64,000 nt of DNA from JBFWML01 sp050251635 (GTDB lineage Bacteria > Campylobacterota > Campylobacteria > Campylobacterales > SZUA-545). The number at the start of each line of letters is the position of its first letter. Within the stretch, counting starts at the first letter, position 1. The position numbers and the translations under genes are program-made. The stretch lies in contig JBFWML010000003.1 in the NCBI GenBank assembly GCA_050251635.1, forward strand, positions 30,162-94,161, given 5' to 3'. Below are positions 44,214 through 51,624 of the stretch, one piece after another. The notes beneath the pieces were generated by a model. It did not search any database. It was not told where the DNA came from and was given only the letters and a program-made list of their open reading frames with translations.

Positions 44214-44608
44214 GGCCGTTTTTGCACTTCCTAGCAAGTGCATCTTGGCTTTGGTGGTTGTTATTTTTCGATAACCGCCTGTAGGAAACTTTTAGTTATC
44301 GAAAAGTGATAACCAAATTGGGCCATGCGATCATCTCTTCTGCGAAAACAATCCCTCTTCTGGAGAGGATCTATGTTCCTGCCTAGGTTTCTAAGGGGTG
44401 GGGGAAAGATCGGTGGTGTGACTCGAAGAATATATGGAAATTTATAGATTTTTGGAATTTGATACGGGTAGAAAAGCAGGGAAGCCAATAAAACAGGAAA
44501 CCGGAGGGCGCATAAACGCACCTGTCCACCACTAGGGTAGCGAAACGCTCCAGCTACAGGGGGAATAATAGCCCACCTCCTTTAAAGGCTGTTAAAACGG
44601 ACTGCCGA
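44214..44608. other. Intergenic region without recognisable genes
   Basis: Apart from the second hairpin near 44223-44242 and short palindromes (TTATC...GATAA at 44297-44313 approximately), this 395-base stretch shows no good coding frame with a ribosome-binding site. An 86-residue frame on the minus strand has an unlikely composition. It may hold a promoter for the structured region that follows. Confidence 0.5.
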
Positions 44609-44713
44609 AACGAAATTATGTTAGGATTCTTTCGTTGGGCGGCCCTGAAAGGGGTGCGGCTCCGAGAGCCTATGGCCTCAAAACCCGCCTTCTAAATGGG
44701 GGCGGGTTTTTAT
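44609..44713 (+). ncRNA. Putative structured small RNA with terminator
   Basis: Three hairpins stand in a row: AACGAAA/TTTCGTT (44609-44615 and 44630-44636), CCC-TGAAA-GGG (44643-44653) and GGCTC-CGA-GAGCC (44658-44670), then a terminator stem AAACCCGCC/GGCGGGTTT (44681-44689 and 44701-44709) with a T tract. No start codon with a ribosome-binding site lies inside. It could be a small RNA or the leader of the gene at 44920. The 5' end is not defined. Confidence 0.45.
44680..44713 (+). terminator. Rho-independent terminator in the cargo
   Basis: A 9-bp stem (AAACCCGCC with GGCGGGTTT) around an 11-base loop is followed by TTTTTATTT. It would end a plus-strand transcript upstream of the 44920 gene. 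Confidence 0.7.
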
Positions 44714-44919
44714 TTCAACCCCCTCCTTTTCAAAATCTATCCTTTCAATCACCGTCAAACCGCACACACCACGGCTTCTTTGCCCCCCTCGATGATGCTT
44801 CTGCTCCCTTTGCCAGCATCAAGACTGAGTGGTATCAAAAACAACAACCATCAATGGCAAAAATAGGCCGTTTTGAGCGAGCTATAATGGGCACGAGACA
44901 AAACGCGCAAGGAGCAAGC

Positions 44920-45222
44920 ATGACGATAGAGAAGCGTTTCCCAATAGGCTGGTCGGCAGACATCATTAGTGAGTGGGTTCATGAGCGCATAAAACACACA
45001 TCACTCTTGGGGTGCCATAAAGGAACCATTCAGGTTTTGTGCGACGGCGACGCAAGCCCTCTCGCGGAGTTTGACATGTTACTAGCATCGCAAGTGGCAG
45101 ACGAGCTGTGCGAGATGATTAAAAAACAAAATTGTGCCTACGAAATTTCGGTGGTCGTTGAATTAGCTGATGCCCACTGTCCGCCGGAACCGAAAAAGAA
45201 ATACCCCAGCCACAGTAGATAG
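44920..45222 (+). CDS. Hypothetical protein (100 residues)
   Basis: The ATG at 44920 is preceded by AAGGAG (44909-44914), with a TATAAT-like hexamer at 44883-44888. An upstream extension exists in the same frame but would run through the terminator and is unlikely. The protein (MTIEKRFPIGWSADIISEWV...) is soluble, with cysteines at about residues 32, 42, 69 and 76 and a basic tail. No family is recognised. It is isolated within the cargo. Confidence 0.55.
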   Translation: MTIEKRFPIGWSADIISEWVHERIKHTSLLGCHKGTIQVLCDGDASPLAEFDMLLASQVADELCEMIKKQNCAYEISVVVELADAHCPPEPKKKYPSHSR

Positions 45223-45293
45223 ATCGCCTCTGCTTTCATTTAAGCAAATATATTGGATATTTCAGGAAACAAATATGAAAGCAGAGGCAAGTC

Positions 45294-45593
45294 ATGGGTA
45301 TTCGACAGATTCTCATTATGCTGCTCACCCTGTTTGTGCTGGCAGGAATATCAATCGCCGACGACAAACAGGCGAATACGGGTCAAGGCGATACACCGGC
45401 ACAGGTTTGTCAGCAAGCTGAGGCTGTTGACGGCAAGGATGGTGTCAAAGTGGCGCAAAGAGGGTGTTGCTCTTGGCACAATGGCGTCTGCGGCTGTTCC
45501 TCTGCCGGTCGCGTTATCTGCTGCGATGGCACAAAAAGCCCCTCTTGCACCTGCAACCCCCGATCGGAAACCCAAGAGGGGGGATCGTTCTGA
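45294..45593 (+). CDS. Small cysteine-rich exported protein
   Basis: The 99-residue protein has a signal peptide (MGIRQILIMLLTLFVLAGIS) and a C-terminal cysteine-rich domain: GCCSWHNGVCGCSSAGRVI followed by CCDGTKSPSCTC. Similar CCS-HxGVCGC...CCDGxxSPSCTC domains occur widely in small proteobacterial secreted proteins of unknown function, as far as I remember. The stop overlaps the start of the RDD gene in TGATG, so the two genes are coupled. It may be disulphide-rich or bind metal. Confidence 0.7.
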   Translation: MGIRQILIMLLTLFVLAGISIADDKQANTGQGDTPAQVCQQAEAVDGKDGVKVAQRGCCSWHNGVCGCSSAGRVICCDGTKSPSCTCNPRSETQEGGSF

Positions 45594-46093
45594 TGGAGCA
45601 AGGTCAAACGGCTCAATCCGCCATGGCATCCGAGCTTGAGTATGTGGGCTTTTGGGCAAGGACGGGCGCGACTATCGTTGATTCGATTATCTTCTTGGCC
45701 GTTATCTATCCGCCTTTGCTGACAATCTATGGCATGGATTATCTGCAAGGCTACCACGGCTTTGTGGCCGGTCCCGCCGATCTGCTCCTCTCGTGGATAT
45801 TTCCGATAGTCGCTACCGTTCTCTTTTGGAAGTACAGGCAGGCGACCCCCGGAAAAATGCTCGTCAAGGCAAAAATCGTTGATGCCAAAACGGGTGGCGA
45901 AGCAAGCACCGGCCAGTTGATCGGGCGCTACTTCGCCTACATCCTTTCCATGCTGCCGCTGTGTCTGGGATATATCTGGGTTGCCTTCGACTCGAAAAAG
46001 CGTGGGTGGCATGACATTCTGGCTGGAACAGTAGTGGTCAGGCCGAAGAATCATGGGCCGGAAGAAGTTAGATTTGAAGGGGTACGGAAATGA
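45593..46093 (+). CDS. RDD family membrane protein
   Basis: With the ATG at 45593, after GAGGGGGG, the protein is 166 residues. It has three predicted membrane segments and the RDD family pattern: GFWARTGATIVDSIIFLAVI, then ATPGKMLVKAKIVDAKTGGE, and ending in RGWHDILAGTVVV. RDD proteins are small inner-membrane proteins, some involved in ion exchange; the role here is unknown. It is translationally coupled to the cysteine-rich protein and overlaps the restriction-like gene in ATGA. Confidence 0.8.
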   Translation: MEQGQTAQSAMASELEYVGFWARTGATIVDSIIFLAVIYPPLLTIYGMDYLQGYHGFVAGPADLLLSWIFPIVATVLFWKYRQATPGKMLVKAKIVDAKTGGEASTGQLIGRYFAYILSMLPLCLGYIWVAFDSKKRGWHDILAGTVVVRPKNHGPEEVRFEGVRK

Positions 46094-47064
46094 CAGATAC
46101 TTCAAACCAAAAAGCTCTTTTGGTTACATGGACCGAAGACGCATGGCCCGCCGAGGCGGTAACACATTTGAAGGCTTTGTTCGATCGCGATGGATTTGTT
46201 GTTGAAGACTGGCGAGTCAAAGAATTCAGGAAAACCCATATCGGTATGCCTGTCATTGCTTATAAGCAAAAGGATAGAGGGCGTGGGATTTTTGGGATAG
46301 GTTATGTCAACAGTGTGCCTAGCAAGCCTAGCTACAGTGAAGAAGGGCGTATGTTGCCACATCGCTCGGTTGAGATATGTTTTACAACATTGTGCGATCC
46401 GCTTACCGAAGAAGGGCCTTTGGTTGGTGATACTCAAAGCGTTGAAATCTTAGGGGGCACAACATCGTCGAGATATAGCGGCGTTTTGATTGACATTGAG
46501 CAGTATGAAAAGATTGTTTCAGCCGCTTTAAGGAGCCGTCCTAACGTCAAGACACCATTCATGCTTGAGTCATCTGGCCCGAATGGGAAACCAGATATGA
46601 GTAGGTTCAGCCCATCTAAAACGCAACAAAACGGAAAATACGAAAGCGACCCCGAATCGGACATCGCAATGAAAGAACTTGGTCGGCTTGGCGAGGCATT
46701 TGTCTACAACACTGAGAAGCAGAAGCTTATTACAATGGGCAGATCCGATTTATCGAGGCGTGTCAGGTGGGTTTCCGAAGAGGATGGCGATGGGTTTGGA
46801 TATGACATCCTTTCTTATGATGGAAGTGGTGGCGAGCTTTACATTGAAGTTAAGACAACAGCGGGTGCAAGAAACAGTCCTTTCTACATCACCGCGAATG
46901 AGGTTCAGGCTTCAATTGAGCACGGCTCGAGGTACAGGTTGGTGCGGGTCTTCAATCTTCACAGCGCACCATCATTCTTTGTCGTCAATGGACCCATCAC
47001 CGAGCAGACGCCGGGACTTGTTTTGATGCCGACTGAGTACAGGGTGCAGGTTGGGGATTTCTAG
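46090..47064 (+). CDS. EVE-like plus DUF3883 protein, putative modified-DNA restriction
   Basis: The 324-residue protein has an N-terminal domain (about residues 5-150) with WRVKEFRKTHIGMPVIAYKQ then RGIFGIGYVNSVP, like EVE/PUA folds that bind modified bases. The C-terminal domain (about 195-310) has GRLGEAFVYNTEKQ, FGYDILSYDG and ELYIEVKTTAGARNSPFYIT, the DUF3883 form of the PD-(D/E)XK nuclease fold (Asp about 239, Glu about 253, Lys about 255). EVE or similar readers joined to nucleases cut phage DNA with modified cytosine. It lies 29 bases before a coiled-coil gene. Confidence 0.75.
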   Translation: MTDTSNQKALLVTWTEDAWPAEAVTHLKALFDRDGFVVEDWRVKEFRKTHIGMPVIAYKQKDRGRGIFGIGYVNSVPSKPSYSEEGRMLPHRSVEICFTTLCDPLTEEGPLVGDTQSVEILGGTTSSRYSGVLIDIEQYEKIVSAALRSRPNVKTPFMLESSGPNGKPDMSRFSPSKTQQNGKYESDPESDIAMKELGRLGEAFVYNTEKQKLITMGRSDLSRRVRWVSEEDGDGFGYDILSYDGSGGELYIEVKTTAGARNSPFYITANEVQASIEHGSRYRLVRVFNLHSAPSFFVVNGPITEQTPGLVLMPTEYRVQVGDF

Positions 47065-47093
47065 GGTCGGCTCTAGAACTCTTCAAGGGGGAG

Positions 47094-47924
47094 ATGATGC
47101 AAAACTACCTTTCGATAAATCATCCCAAACACGTTGAGAGGCTCTTTCGGGCTATAGCGAGTAAAGACCAAATTGATGCGCTCTATCAGTATATAGACGA
47201 CGCATTGCCCATCGAAGAGAAAAATGACGCAGCGTGGATAGTCTATTTCTTGGACCTGTACTCAAAAGAAAGCCAGAAGATCAATCAAGATCGGCTTGAC
47301 GCTGAAGCAGCTTTAGCAAAATTAAACGACTCTCTGAAAACTTCAATATGCAAAATATGCGAGATCGAAAACGAGATGCTTACCCTCATTGAAGAACGGG
47401 ATGACGAGTCATCGATTTTTGGCCTTGAGTCCCTAAAGGCATCTCTCGATCATAAGCAATATTTGACGAGAGTTAACGAATTTGTTGTTACCCACGAAGA
47501 CATTAACGGAATCGAGGTCTCTCTTGACGAATCAATTTTTATACACGAATCAATAATGTGTCATCCTGAGTCTTTTTGCCATAAGATATCCTCAAATCAA
47601 CCGCATGAATATGGCGAGGATTATGCTGGTCAACCAGTTTATTGTTTGATGGGTGCTGTCAAGGCAGGTAAAATGGTTCGATTTATAGAGCAGAAGGCGC
47701 TCTATAAAGAAATTTCCGAGTCAATCAAGGCGCTTCTTCCCCAGATTAGTGAAAGCGAGAAGGCTCTCAAGGAGACATTGGGAAGAAGCAAGCACATGGA
47801 GCTCCGTCACATGCTCTACCAAGAGCATAAACTCAATTCTAGTTGGGTTAATCGTGTTGATTCGATATTGAAGAAGCTAATTCCGGTCGCAGAGAAACTT
47901 CATGCCCTTGGGCGGTCGCCGTAA
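47094..47924 (+). CDS. Coiled-coil protein of unknown function
   Basis: The 276-residue protein starts at ATG 47094 after GGGGGAG. Two heptad-like helical stretches (about residues 55-105 and 195-260) flank a central part with FFIHESIMCHPESF-like loops; it is acidic and cytoplasmic with no signal peptide. No family is recognised. The short distance from the EVE/DUF3883 gene suggests an accessory role in the same unit, but this is only positional evidence. Confidence 0.6.
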   Translation: MMQNYLSINHPKHVERLFRAIASKDQIDALYQYIDDALPIEEKNDAAWIVYFLDLYSKESQKINQDRLDAEAALAKLNDSLKTSICKICEIENEMLTLIEERDDESSIFGLESLKASLDHKQYLTRVNEFVVTHEDINGIEVSLDESIFIHESIMCHPESFCHKISSNQPHEYGEDYAGQPVYCLMGAVKAGKMVRFIEQKALYKEISESIKALLPQISESEKALKETLGRSKHMELRHMLYQEHKLNSSWVNRVDSILKKLIPVAEKLHALGRSP

Positions 47925-47988
47925 ATGAGGGAATATTTGAGGTGTGGCTTGCCGTATGCTCCGCGGTCTTGGTGGCGAAACGTATCAA

Positions 47989-48171
47989 TTAAGACCGTCT
48001 GCCATCCTTCTCTTTGGCTACGCCCTTAAAAGGTTTGCCGTCAGATTTAACATCCATAAACTTTCCAGTCGTTGCATCACGTTTGACATGGGTTTTGTTT
48101 TGCGGATTGTAGGTTTGGGTGCGGTCTCTCACGCTCCCTATGCGATAGCCATCCTCGGTATTTTTTGCCAT
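47989..48171 (-). CDS. Small conserved basic protein (60 residues)
   Basis: The 60-residue protein (RIGSVRDRTQTYNPQNKTHV then KRDATTGKFMDVKSDGKPFK) matches a pattern I remember from many small bacterial proteins on mobile DNA, of unknown function. It is basic and has no membrane segment. It stands alone on the minus strand near the right end of the element. Confidence 0.65.
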   Translation of the reverse strand: MAKNTEDGYRIGSVRDRTQTYNPQNKTHVKRDATTGKFMDVKSDGKPFKGVAKEKDGRRS

Positions 48172-48248
48172 TTAAATCACCCCATTTCTTTCGCTAGATT
48201 TGGCAAGCCACGGCTGAATTATAGTAACTCGATGTTGCAGTTGCAAGC

Positions 48249-48590
48249 TTAGTCAATATTTTGTCCGCTTGCTCGCCTTTGCTTGCGAGAGAGCGCCTCT
48301 TCTTTCCCGTAGAGCTTGATTTCCCTCACCCGTCGGAGATTCTCGGCCGCTCCCGGCCAATCGGGGATCTCTGCTCCCGCTAAAGGATATTCATGGCGCT
48401 CGGCACTAAGATCTAGCCCCTCTTCGTTCTTTAGCCGCAACAGCTCTGCCGGGGGAGGCAAATTCTCGTCGTCCACCAATTCGCCGTTTTCATCCCTGTT
48501 GGGCGGCCACAAAAGAAACACCCAAAGCATCCGCAAATAATCCACATGCACACCGGGGTAAACATCCTCGTAGGTCAGCTCTTTGTCCAT
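48249..48590 (-). CDS. Hypothetical acidic protein (113 residues)
   Basis: The ATG at 48590 is chosen since GGAAG lies just upstream; a longer frame would reach into the TnsB sites. The 113-residue protein is acidic at first (MDKELTYEDVYPGVHVDYLR) with a WPPNRDENGELVDDENLPPP loop, and ends basic. I do not recognise it. It is the cargo gene nearest the right end. Confidence 0.6.
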   Translation of the reverse strand: MDKELTYEDVYPGVHVDYLRMLWVFLLWPPNRDENGELVDDENLPPPAELLRLKNEEGLDLSAERHEYPLAGAEIPDWPGAAENLRRVREIKLYGKEEALSRKQRRASGQNID

Positions 48591-48607
48591 AATCTTCCTT
48601 TCATCTA

Positions 48608-48702
48608 TTCGCAACAACTTCTGTAATTTGTAAGGTAGTCGCAACTACTGTTGTGAAAAACGAGAAATTTGGGGCGAAAAATTCGCAACAACTGTTGTAG
48701 AG
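48608..48702. repeat. Putative TnsB binding sites at the right end (R2-R4)
   Basis: Three sites with the pattern CGCAAC-N3/4-TGTTGT or similar lie at about 48608-48630 (TTCGCAACAACTTCTGTAAT), 48638-48658 (GTCGCAACTACTGTTGTGAA) and 48682-48702 (TTCGCAACAACTGTTGTAGA). With the terminal repeat they make four, against two clear sites at the left end, an asymmetry expected of Tn7-like ends. Confidence 0.8.
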
Positions 48703-48774
48703 AAATATCCATCAGATCACTAATAAACCAAGGCTGGATGATGGTTTGTTGTGTATTGGCTAGGATTTTTCGAG

Positions 48775-48799
48775 TTTGCAACTTTTGTTGTAAATGACA
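48775..48799 (-). repeat. Right terminal inverted repeat / TnsB site R1
   Basis: Reverse complement of the left 25-bp end with one mismatch; ends in TGACA next to the GCGGC duplication. The comM frame is open through it. Confidence 0.93.
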
Positions 48800-48804
48800 G
48801 CGGC
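48800..48804. repeat. Target-site duplication, right copy (GCGGC)
   Basis: Identical to 29199-29203 and directly adjacent to the right terminal repeat. Confidence 0.95.
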
Positions 48805-49443
48805 TCCTCGCGCGAGGCGCGCATGGGGGAGGTGGCCCTCGCCAGCGGAGGGATTTTGTTCTTCGACGAGCTGCCCCATTTTCCCAAAACGGTGCTGGAG
48901 GCGATGCGCGAGCCGCTGGAGGATCACCGGCTGCTGATCTCCAGGGTTAACACGAAGATCGTTTACGAAACCCGGTTTCTCTTTGCCGCAGCGATGAACC
49001 CCTGTCCCTGCGGCAATCTTTATAGCCAGAAGAAGGAGTGCCGCTGCACGCCGCCGGAAATTGCCCGTTACCAAGGGCGGTTGTCCGAGCCCTTTTGGGA
49101 TCGTATCGATCTGTTTGTGCAGATGTCCGATAGCGATGTCGCCCAAAGGCCGGATGTGGATTCGCAGGGTATGAGGGCGCAGGTTTTTAAAGCTTTTGCG
49201 GCGCAGAAAAAACGGGGTCAAACGCAGCTCAACGGAAAGCTAAGCGACGCCCAGACTGATGCGTTTTGTGCGCTCAGCGCGGAGGCGGAGCAGCTTTTGA
49301 TTCAGGCGGCGGAGCGGTTTGGTCTTTCGGCCCGATCGGTAGCCAAGGTGCGCCGCATTGCCCGCACATTGGCCGATCTGCAAGAGAGCGAAAGGATCGA
49401 GAAGCCCCACTTGCTGGAGGCGCTCTCCTTCAGGCGGCGTTAA
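48800..49443 (+). pseudogene. comM: comM, 3' part
   Basis: This is the C-terminal part of ComM, starting in the middle of the AAA domain with SSREARMGEVALASGGILFFD (Walker B) and containing AAMNPCPCGNLY with the cysteine cluster ECRCTP, then the sensor and C-terminal helical parts. Joined to the 5' part it gives one uninterrupted ComM of about 510 residues. An in-frame GTG at 48751 inside the transposon end could start this fragment, but no good ribosome-binding site precedes it. Without its Walker A part it should be inactive. Confidence 0.95.
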
Positions 49444-49979
49444 AGCGCTCCGGCCAGCACACGGTACCAGCGGCGGCCGTCGAGACGCACTTCCATCTCC
49501 ACCTGACACAAACCGTCTTCCCAGATGGTCTCCAGCACTTCGGCGTTGCGCACGACGCTGTAGAGTTCGGTTCGGATTTCCGAACGGGTTACCATCGCAT
49601 CCTTGACGGTATCGCGTGCGTTGATGCGGATACCATGGAGCTTTTCGCCCAGCTGGCGGTAGCCGTCCAAAATCGCCGCCCGTTTGGCCAGCGCCATCGC
49701 CTGCGCGCGGTTAACGGCATTCAGGGGAGCAACCCCCAAGCCGATGGCCCGCACGGTGATAATGTTGGTCGGCTTTAAAACCGGCGCGTTGGGGATAAGA
49801 AACTCCCCTTGCATCTCGGCGGTGTTTTGGGATTTGGGCGTTTCGTTCTGGGCCGCAGGCGCAAAGGGGACGCCGGCAGGCGCAGCCTGAGGTTCCAGCG
49901 CTAAGGCCGCGTCATCGGCAACCAGGGGCGAGACGCACAGGAGCGAGACGAGCGCCAGTTTTTTTAGGGACGATTGCAT
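49440..49979 (-). CDS. FlgP/LPP20-family exported protein
   Basis: The 179-residue protein has a signal peptide (LKKLALVSLLCVSPLVA) and a C-terminal LPP20-like domain (about residues 75-175: LAKRAAILDGYRQLGEKLHG, SEIRTELYSVVRNAEVLETI). In Campylobacter, FlgP of this family forms the basal disk of the flagellar motor; whether this is FlgP or another LPP20 protein is not certain. A lipobox is poor (SLLC). A FliA-type promoter-like sequence lies upstream, supporting a flagellar role. It converges with comM. Confidence 0.7.
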   Translation of the reverse strand: MQSSLKKLALVSLLCVSPLVADDAALALEPQAAPAGVPFAPAAQNETPKSQNTAEMQGEFLIPNAPVLKPTNIITVRAIGLGVAPLNAVNRAQAMALAKRAAILDGYRQLGEKLHGIRINARDTVKDAMVTRSEIRTELYSVVRNAEVLETIWEDGLCQVEMEVRLDGRRWYRVLAGAL

Positions 49980-50013
49980 GCGGGTGTCCTTTGAAGAGAC
50001 AAAATTTGAAGCA

Positions 50014-50039
50014 TTATCGTCAGCGCCGGGATTTTTTTA
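50014..50039 (-). promoter_or_regulatory. Possible sigma-28 (FliA) promoter of the FlgP-like gene
   Basis: On the minus strand TAAA (50036-50039) and GACGATAA (50014-50021) are 14 bases apart, near the consensus TAAA-N15-GCCGATAA. It lies about 35 bases before the FlgP-like start. Confidence 0.5.
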
Positions 50040-50453
50040 AGCCTCTTGACTGCCCCATGCAAAGGATTTGTGGGCAATCACGATGCACCGGTTTTTCAGA
50101 TCGATGCACGCGGGATTGGAAAATCCGGCCGCTTCAAGGGGCGCAAGCCACGCTTCGGATGCGTCGATCGCAATCAAAAGCGCGCTGTTTTCCAGCGTTT
50201 GCCAGCAGCTTTCCAGCACGGCGGCATCGGGGGAGAGGTTATCGATAATCATCAGTTCGTAGCTGCGCGCGGCCTGGGTGCCCAACCGGGCAAGCTCCGA
50301 TTGCTTGTAGCAATCCAAACGCCCCTCCTGCGCTTCGACGGCATCCTGGAGCCGATCGAAACGGCTGGATGGATAGAGCGTCAAAAGCGCCGCTTGCGGG
50401 GAGGGGCCTTGGGGAATCTTGGAGATCAAAAATTCGATTAAATCTTCGTCCAT
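50037..50453 (-). CDS. Hypothetical protein (138 residues)
   Basis: The 138-residue cytoplasmic protein has a segment SYELMIIDNLSPDAAVLESCW that resembles the core strands of a Rossmann-like methyltransferase, but the SAM-binding motif is not evident. No close family is recognised. It lies upstream of the FlgP-like gene and divergent from the metallophosphoesterase operon. Confidence 0.55.
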   Translation of the reverse strand: MDEDLIEFLISKIPQGPSPQAALLTLYPSSRFDRLQDAVEAQEGRLDCYKQSELARLGTQAARSYELMIIDNLSPDAAVLESCWQTLENSALLIAIDASEAWLAPLEAAGFSNPACIDLKNRCIVIAHKSFAWGSQEA

Positions 50454-50500
50454 CGGTTAAACGCCCTTTCGTTAAACTCACGGCCCATCGGAGGTGAGCA

Positions 50501-51622
50501 TTGCCTATTTTTATGTTGATTTTTGCAACCGTCTTCGGATTGCTCAACTACTACACATGGCGCCGCTTTGTCCGCCGTCTGGCGCTGCCCCTTTGGGTGC
50601 GCCAGGCCTTCGGATGGCTTCTGTTTGCTATTTTTGTATCGGCTTCGGGTTATATCCCTTTGCGGCATATCGGCTGGCTTGACGATCGGTTAATGGAAAT
50701 TTTCGCGCTTAGCGTGGGAGCGGGCTTCGTCTTTTTCGCGCTGGCGGTTGTTTATGATCTGGTTCGTCTGGTGACCGACCGGGCCGGTTTGGTGCACCGC
50801 CGCTTTGCCCGGTTCAATCTGGCGCTTGACGTCGCGGTGATTGCGATCGGCGTGATCTATCTGCTGTGGGGTCTTTACGGCGCGATGCAGCCGCCGCGCA
50901 TCGTGCTGACGCAGGTGGAGACGGGCCGCTTGACCCAGCCGCTCAAAATCGTGCATCTGACCGATTTGCATCTGGGCAACGGACGCCATCTGGATGCCGA
51001 GTTTGCCGCCGGCGTGGTTGCGGTGGTCAATGCCCTCAACCCCGATCTGGTGGCGATCACCGGAGATTTAACCGACGCTTCCTTGGAGAAAGTGACCGGC
51101 GCCCTAGCCCCGCTGGCACACCTTAAGAGCCGTTTTGGCACCTTTTATGTGGCGGGCAATCACGAATATTTCTACGATTTGGAGGCGACGCTCGGCCATC
51201 TGGAGGGCTTGGGCATAACGGTGCTGCGCAACAAGTCGGTGCGGCTGGAGGGCGACTACGGCCGGTTGGAGATTGTGGGGCTCTACGACCGCGTGGGCGA
51301 ACGGATGGGCCGCCACGAGCCCGATGCGCAGGCTGCGATGGATCAGGTCGATCCCGATGCGGCGATCGTGGTGCTTTCCCACCAGCCCAAGCTGGCCGAA
51401 CGGTTTGCATCCGGGAGTTTCGATCTGATGCTGTCGGGCCACACCCACGGGGGGCAGATTTTCCCCTTCGGTCTGTTGGTGCGTCTGGATCAGCCCTATC
51501 TGCACGGGCTTTACCGGCATGACGATCGAGCGCAGGTTTACGTCAGTGCCGGAACGGGCTACTGGGGGCCGCCCCTTCGGGTTTTGGCGCCCTCGGAAAT
51601 TGCCGTCATTACGCTGCAATAA
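50501..51622 (+). CDS. Membrane-anchored metallophosphoesterase
   Basis: The 373-residue protein has four N-terminal membrane helices (about residues 1-115) and a calcineurin-like phosphoesterase domain facing one side of the membrane: VHLTDLHLGNGR, AITGDLTDAS, VAGNHEYFYD, VLSHQP and SGHTHGGQIFP, the complete two-metal site. The start is TTG at 50501, with GGAGGTG upstream. Members include YkuE/UDP-2,3-diacylglucosamine-like enzymes; the substrate is unknown. It is the first gene of a six-gene operon with the RND pump. Confidence 0.88.
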   Translation: MPIFMLIFATVFGLLNYYTWRRFVRRLALPLWVRQAFGWLLFAIFVSASGYIPLRHIGWLDDRLMEIFALSVGAGFVFFALAVVYDLVRLVTDRAGLVHRRFARFNLALDVAVIAIGVIYLLWGLYGAMQPPRIVLTQVETGRLTQPLKIVHLTDLHLGNGRHLDAEFAAGVVAVVNALNPDLVAITGDLTDASLEKVTGALAPLAHLKSRFGTFYVAGNHEYFYDLEATLGHLEGLGITVLRNKSVRLEGDYGRLEIVGLYDRVGERMGRHEPDAQAAMDQVDPDAAIVVLSHQPKLAERFASGSFDLMLSGHTHGGQIFPFGLLVRLDQPYLHGLYRHDDRAQVYVSAGTGYWGPPLRVLAPSEIAVITLQ

Positions 51623-51624
51623 CC

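Larger units (their letters stand above)
29204..48799. mobile_element. Tn7-like transposon inserted in comM (19,596 bp)
   Basis: Ends are defined by 25-bp inverted repeats beginning TGTAATTTACAACAAAAGTT (left) and TGTCATTTACAACAAAAGTT (right, reverse strand), differing at one base, flanked by a perfect 5-bp duplication. The element has tnsA, tnsB, tnsC and tniQ as an overlapping operon reading toward the left end, tnsE reading the opposite way from the left end, and about 13 kb of cargo between tnsA and the right end. comM is a known attachment site for Tn7-like elements such as the Tn6022/AbaR group. The intact duplication and near-identical ends suggest a recent, complete insertion. Confidence 0.95.

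Noticed and set aside
44261..44521. 86-codon minus-strand frame in the cargo gap
   Set aside because: No ribosome-binding site, repetitive hydrophobic/proline composition, and overlap with hairpins.
44600..44714. Integron attC-like GTTGGGC and tRNA-like folding
   Set aside because: No matching RYYYAAC partner at the right distance, no integrase, and no T-loop GTTC for a tRNA; a simple structured RNA with terminator fits better.
29204..48799. CRISPR array or cas genes in the Tn7-like element
   Set aside because: No regularly spaced direct repeats and no Cas-like proteins were seen, so it is not a CRISPR-associated transposon.
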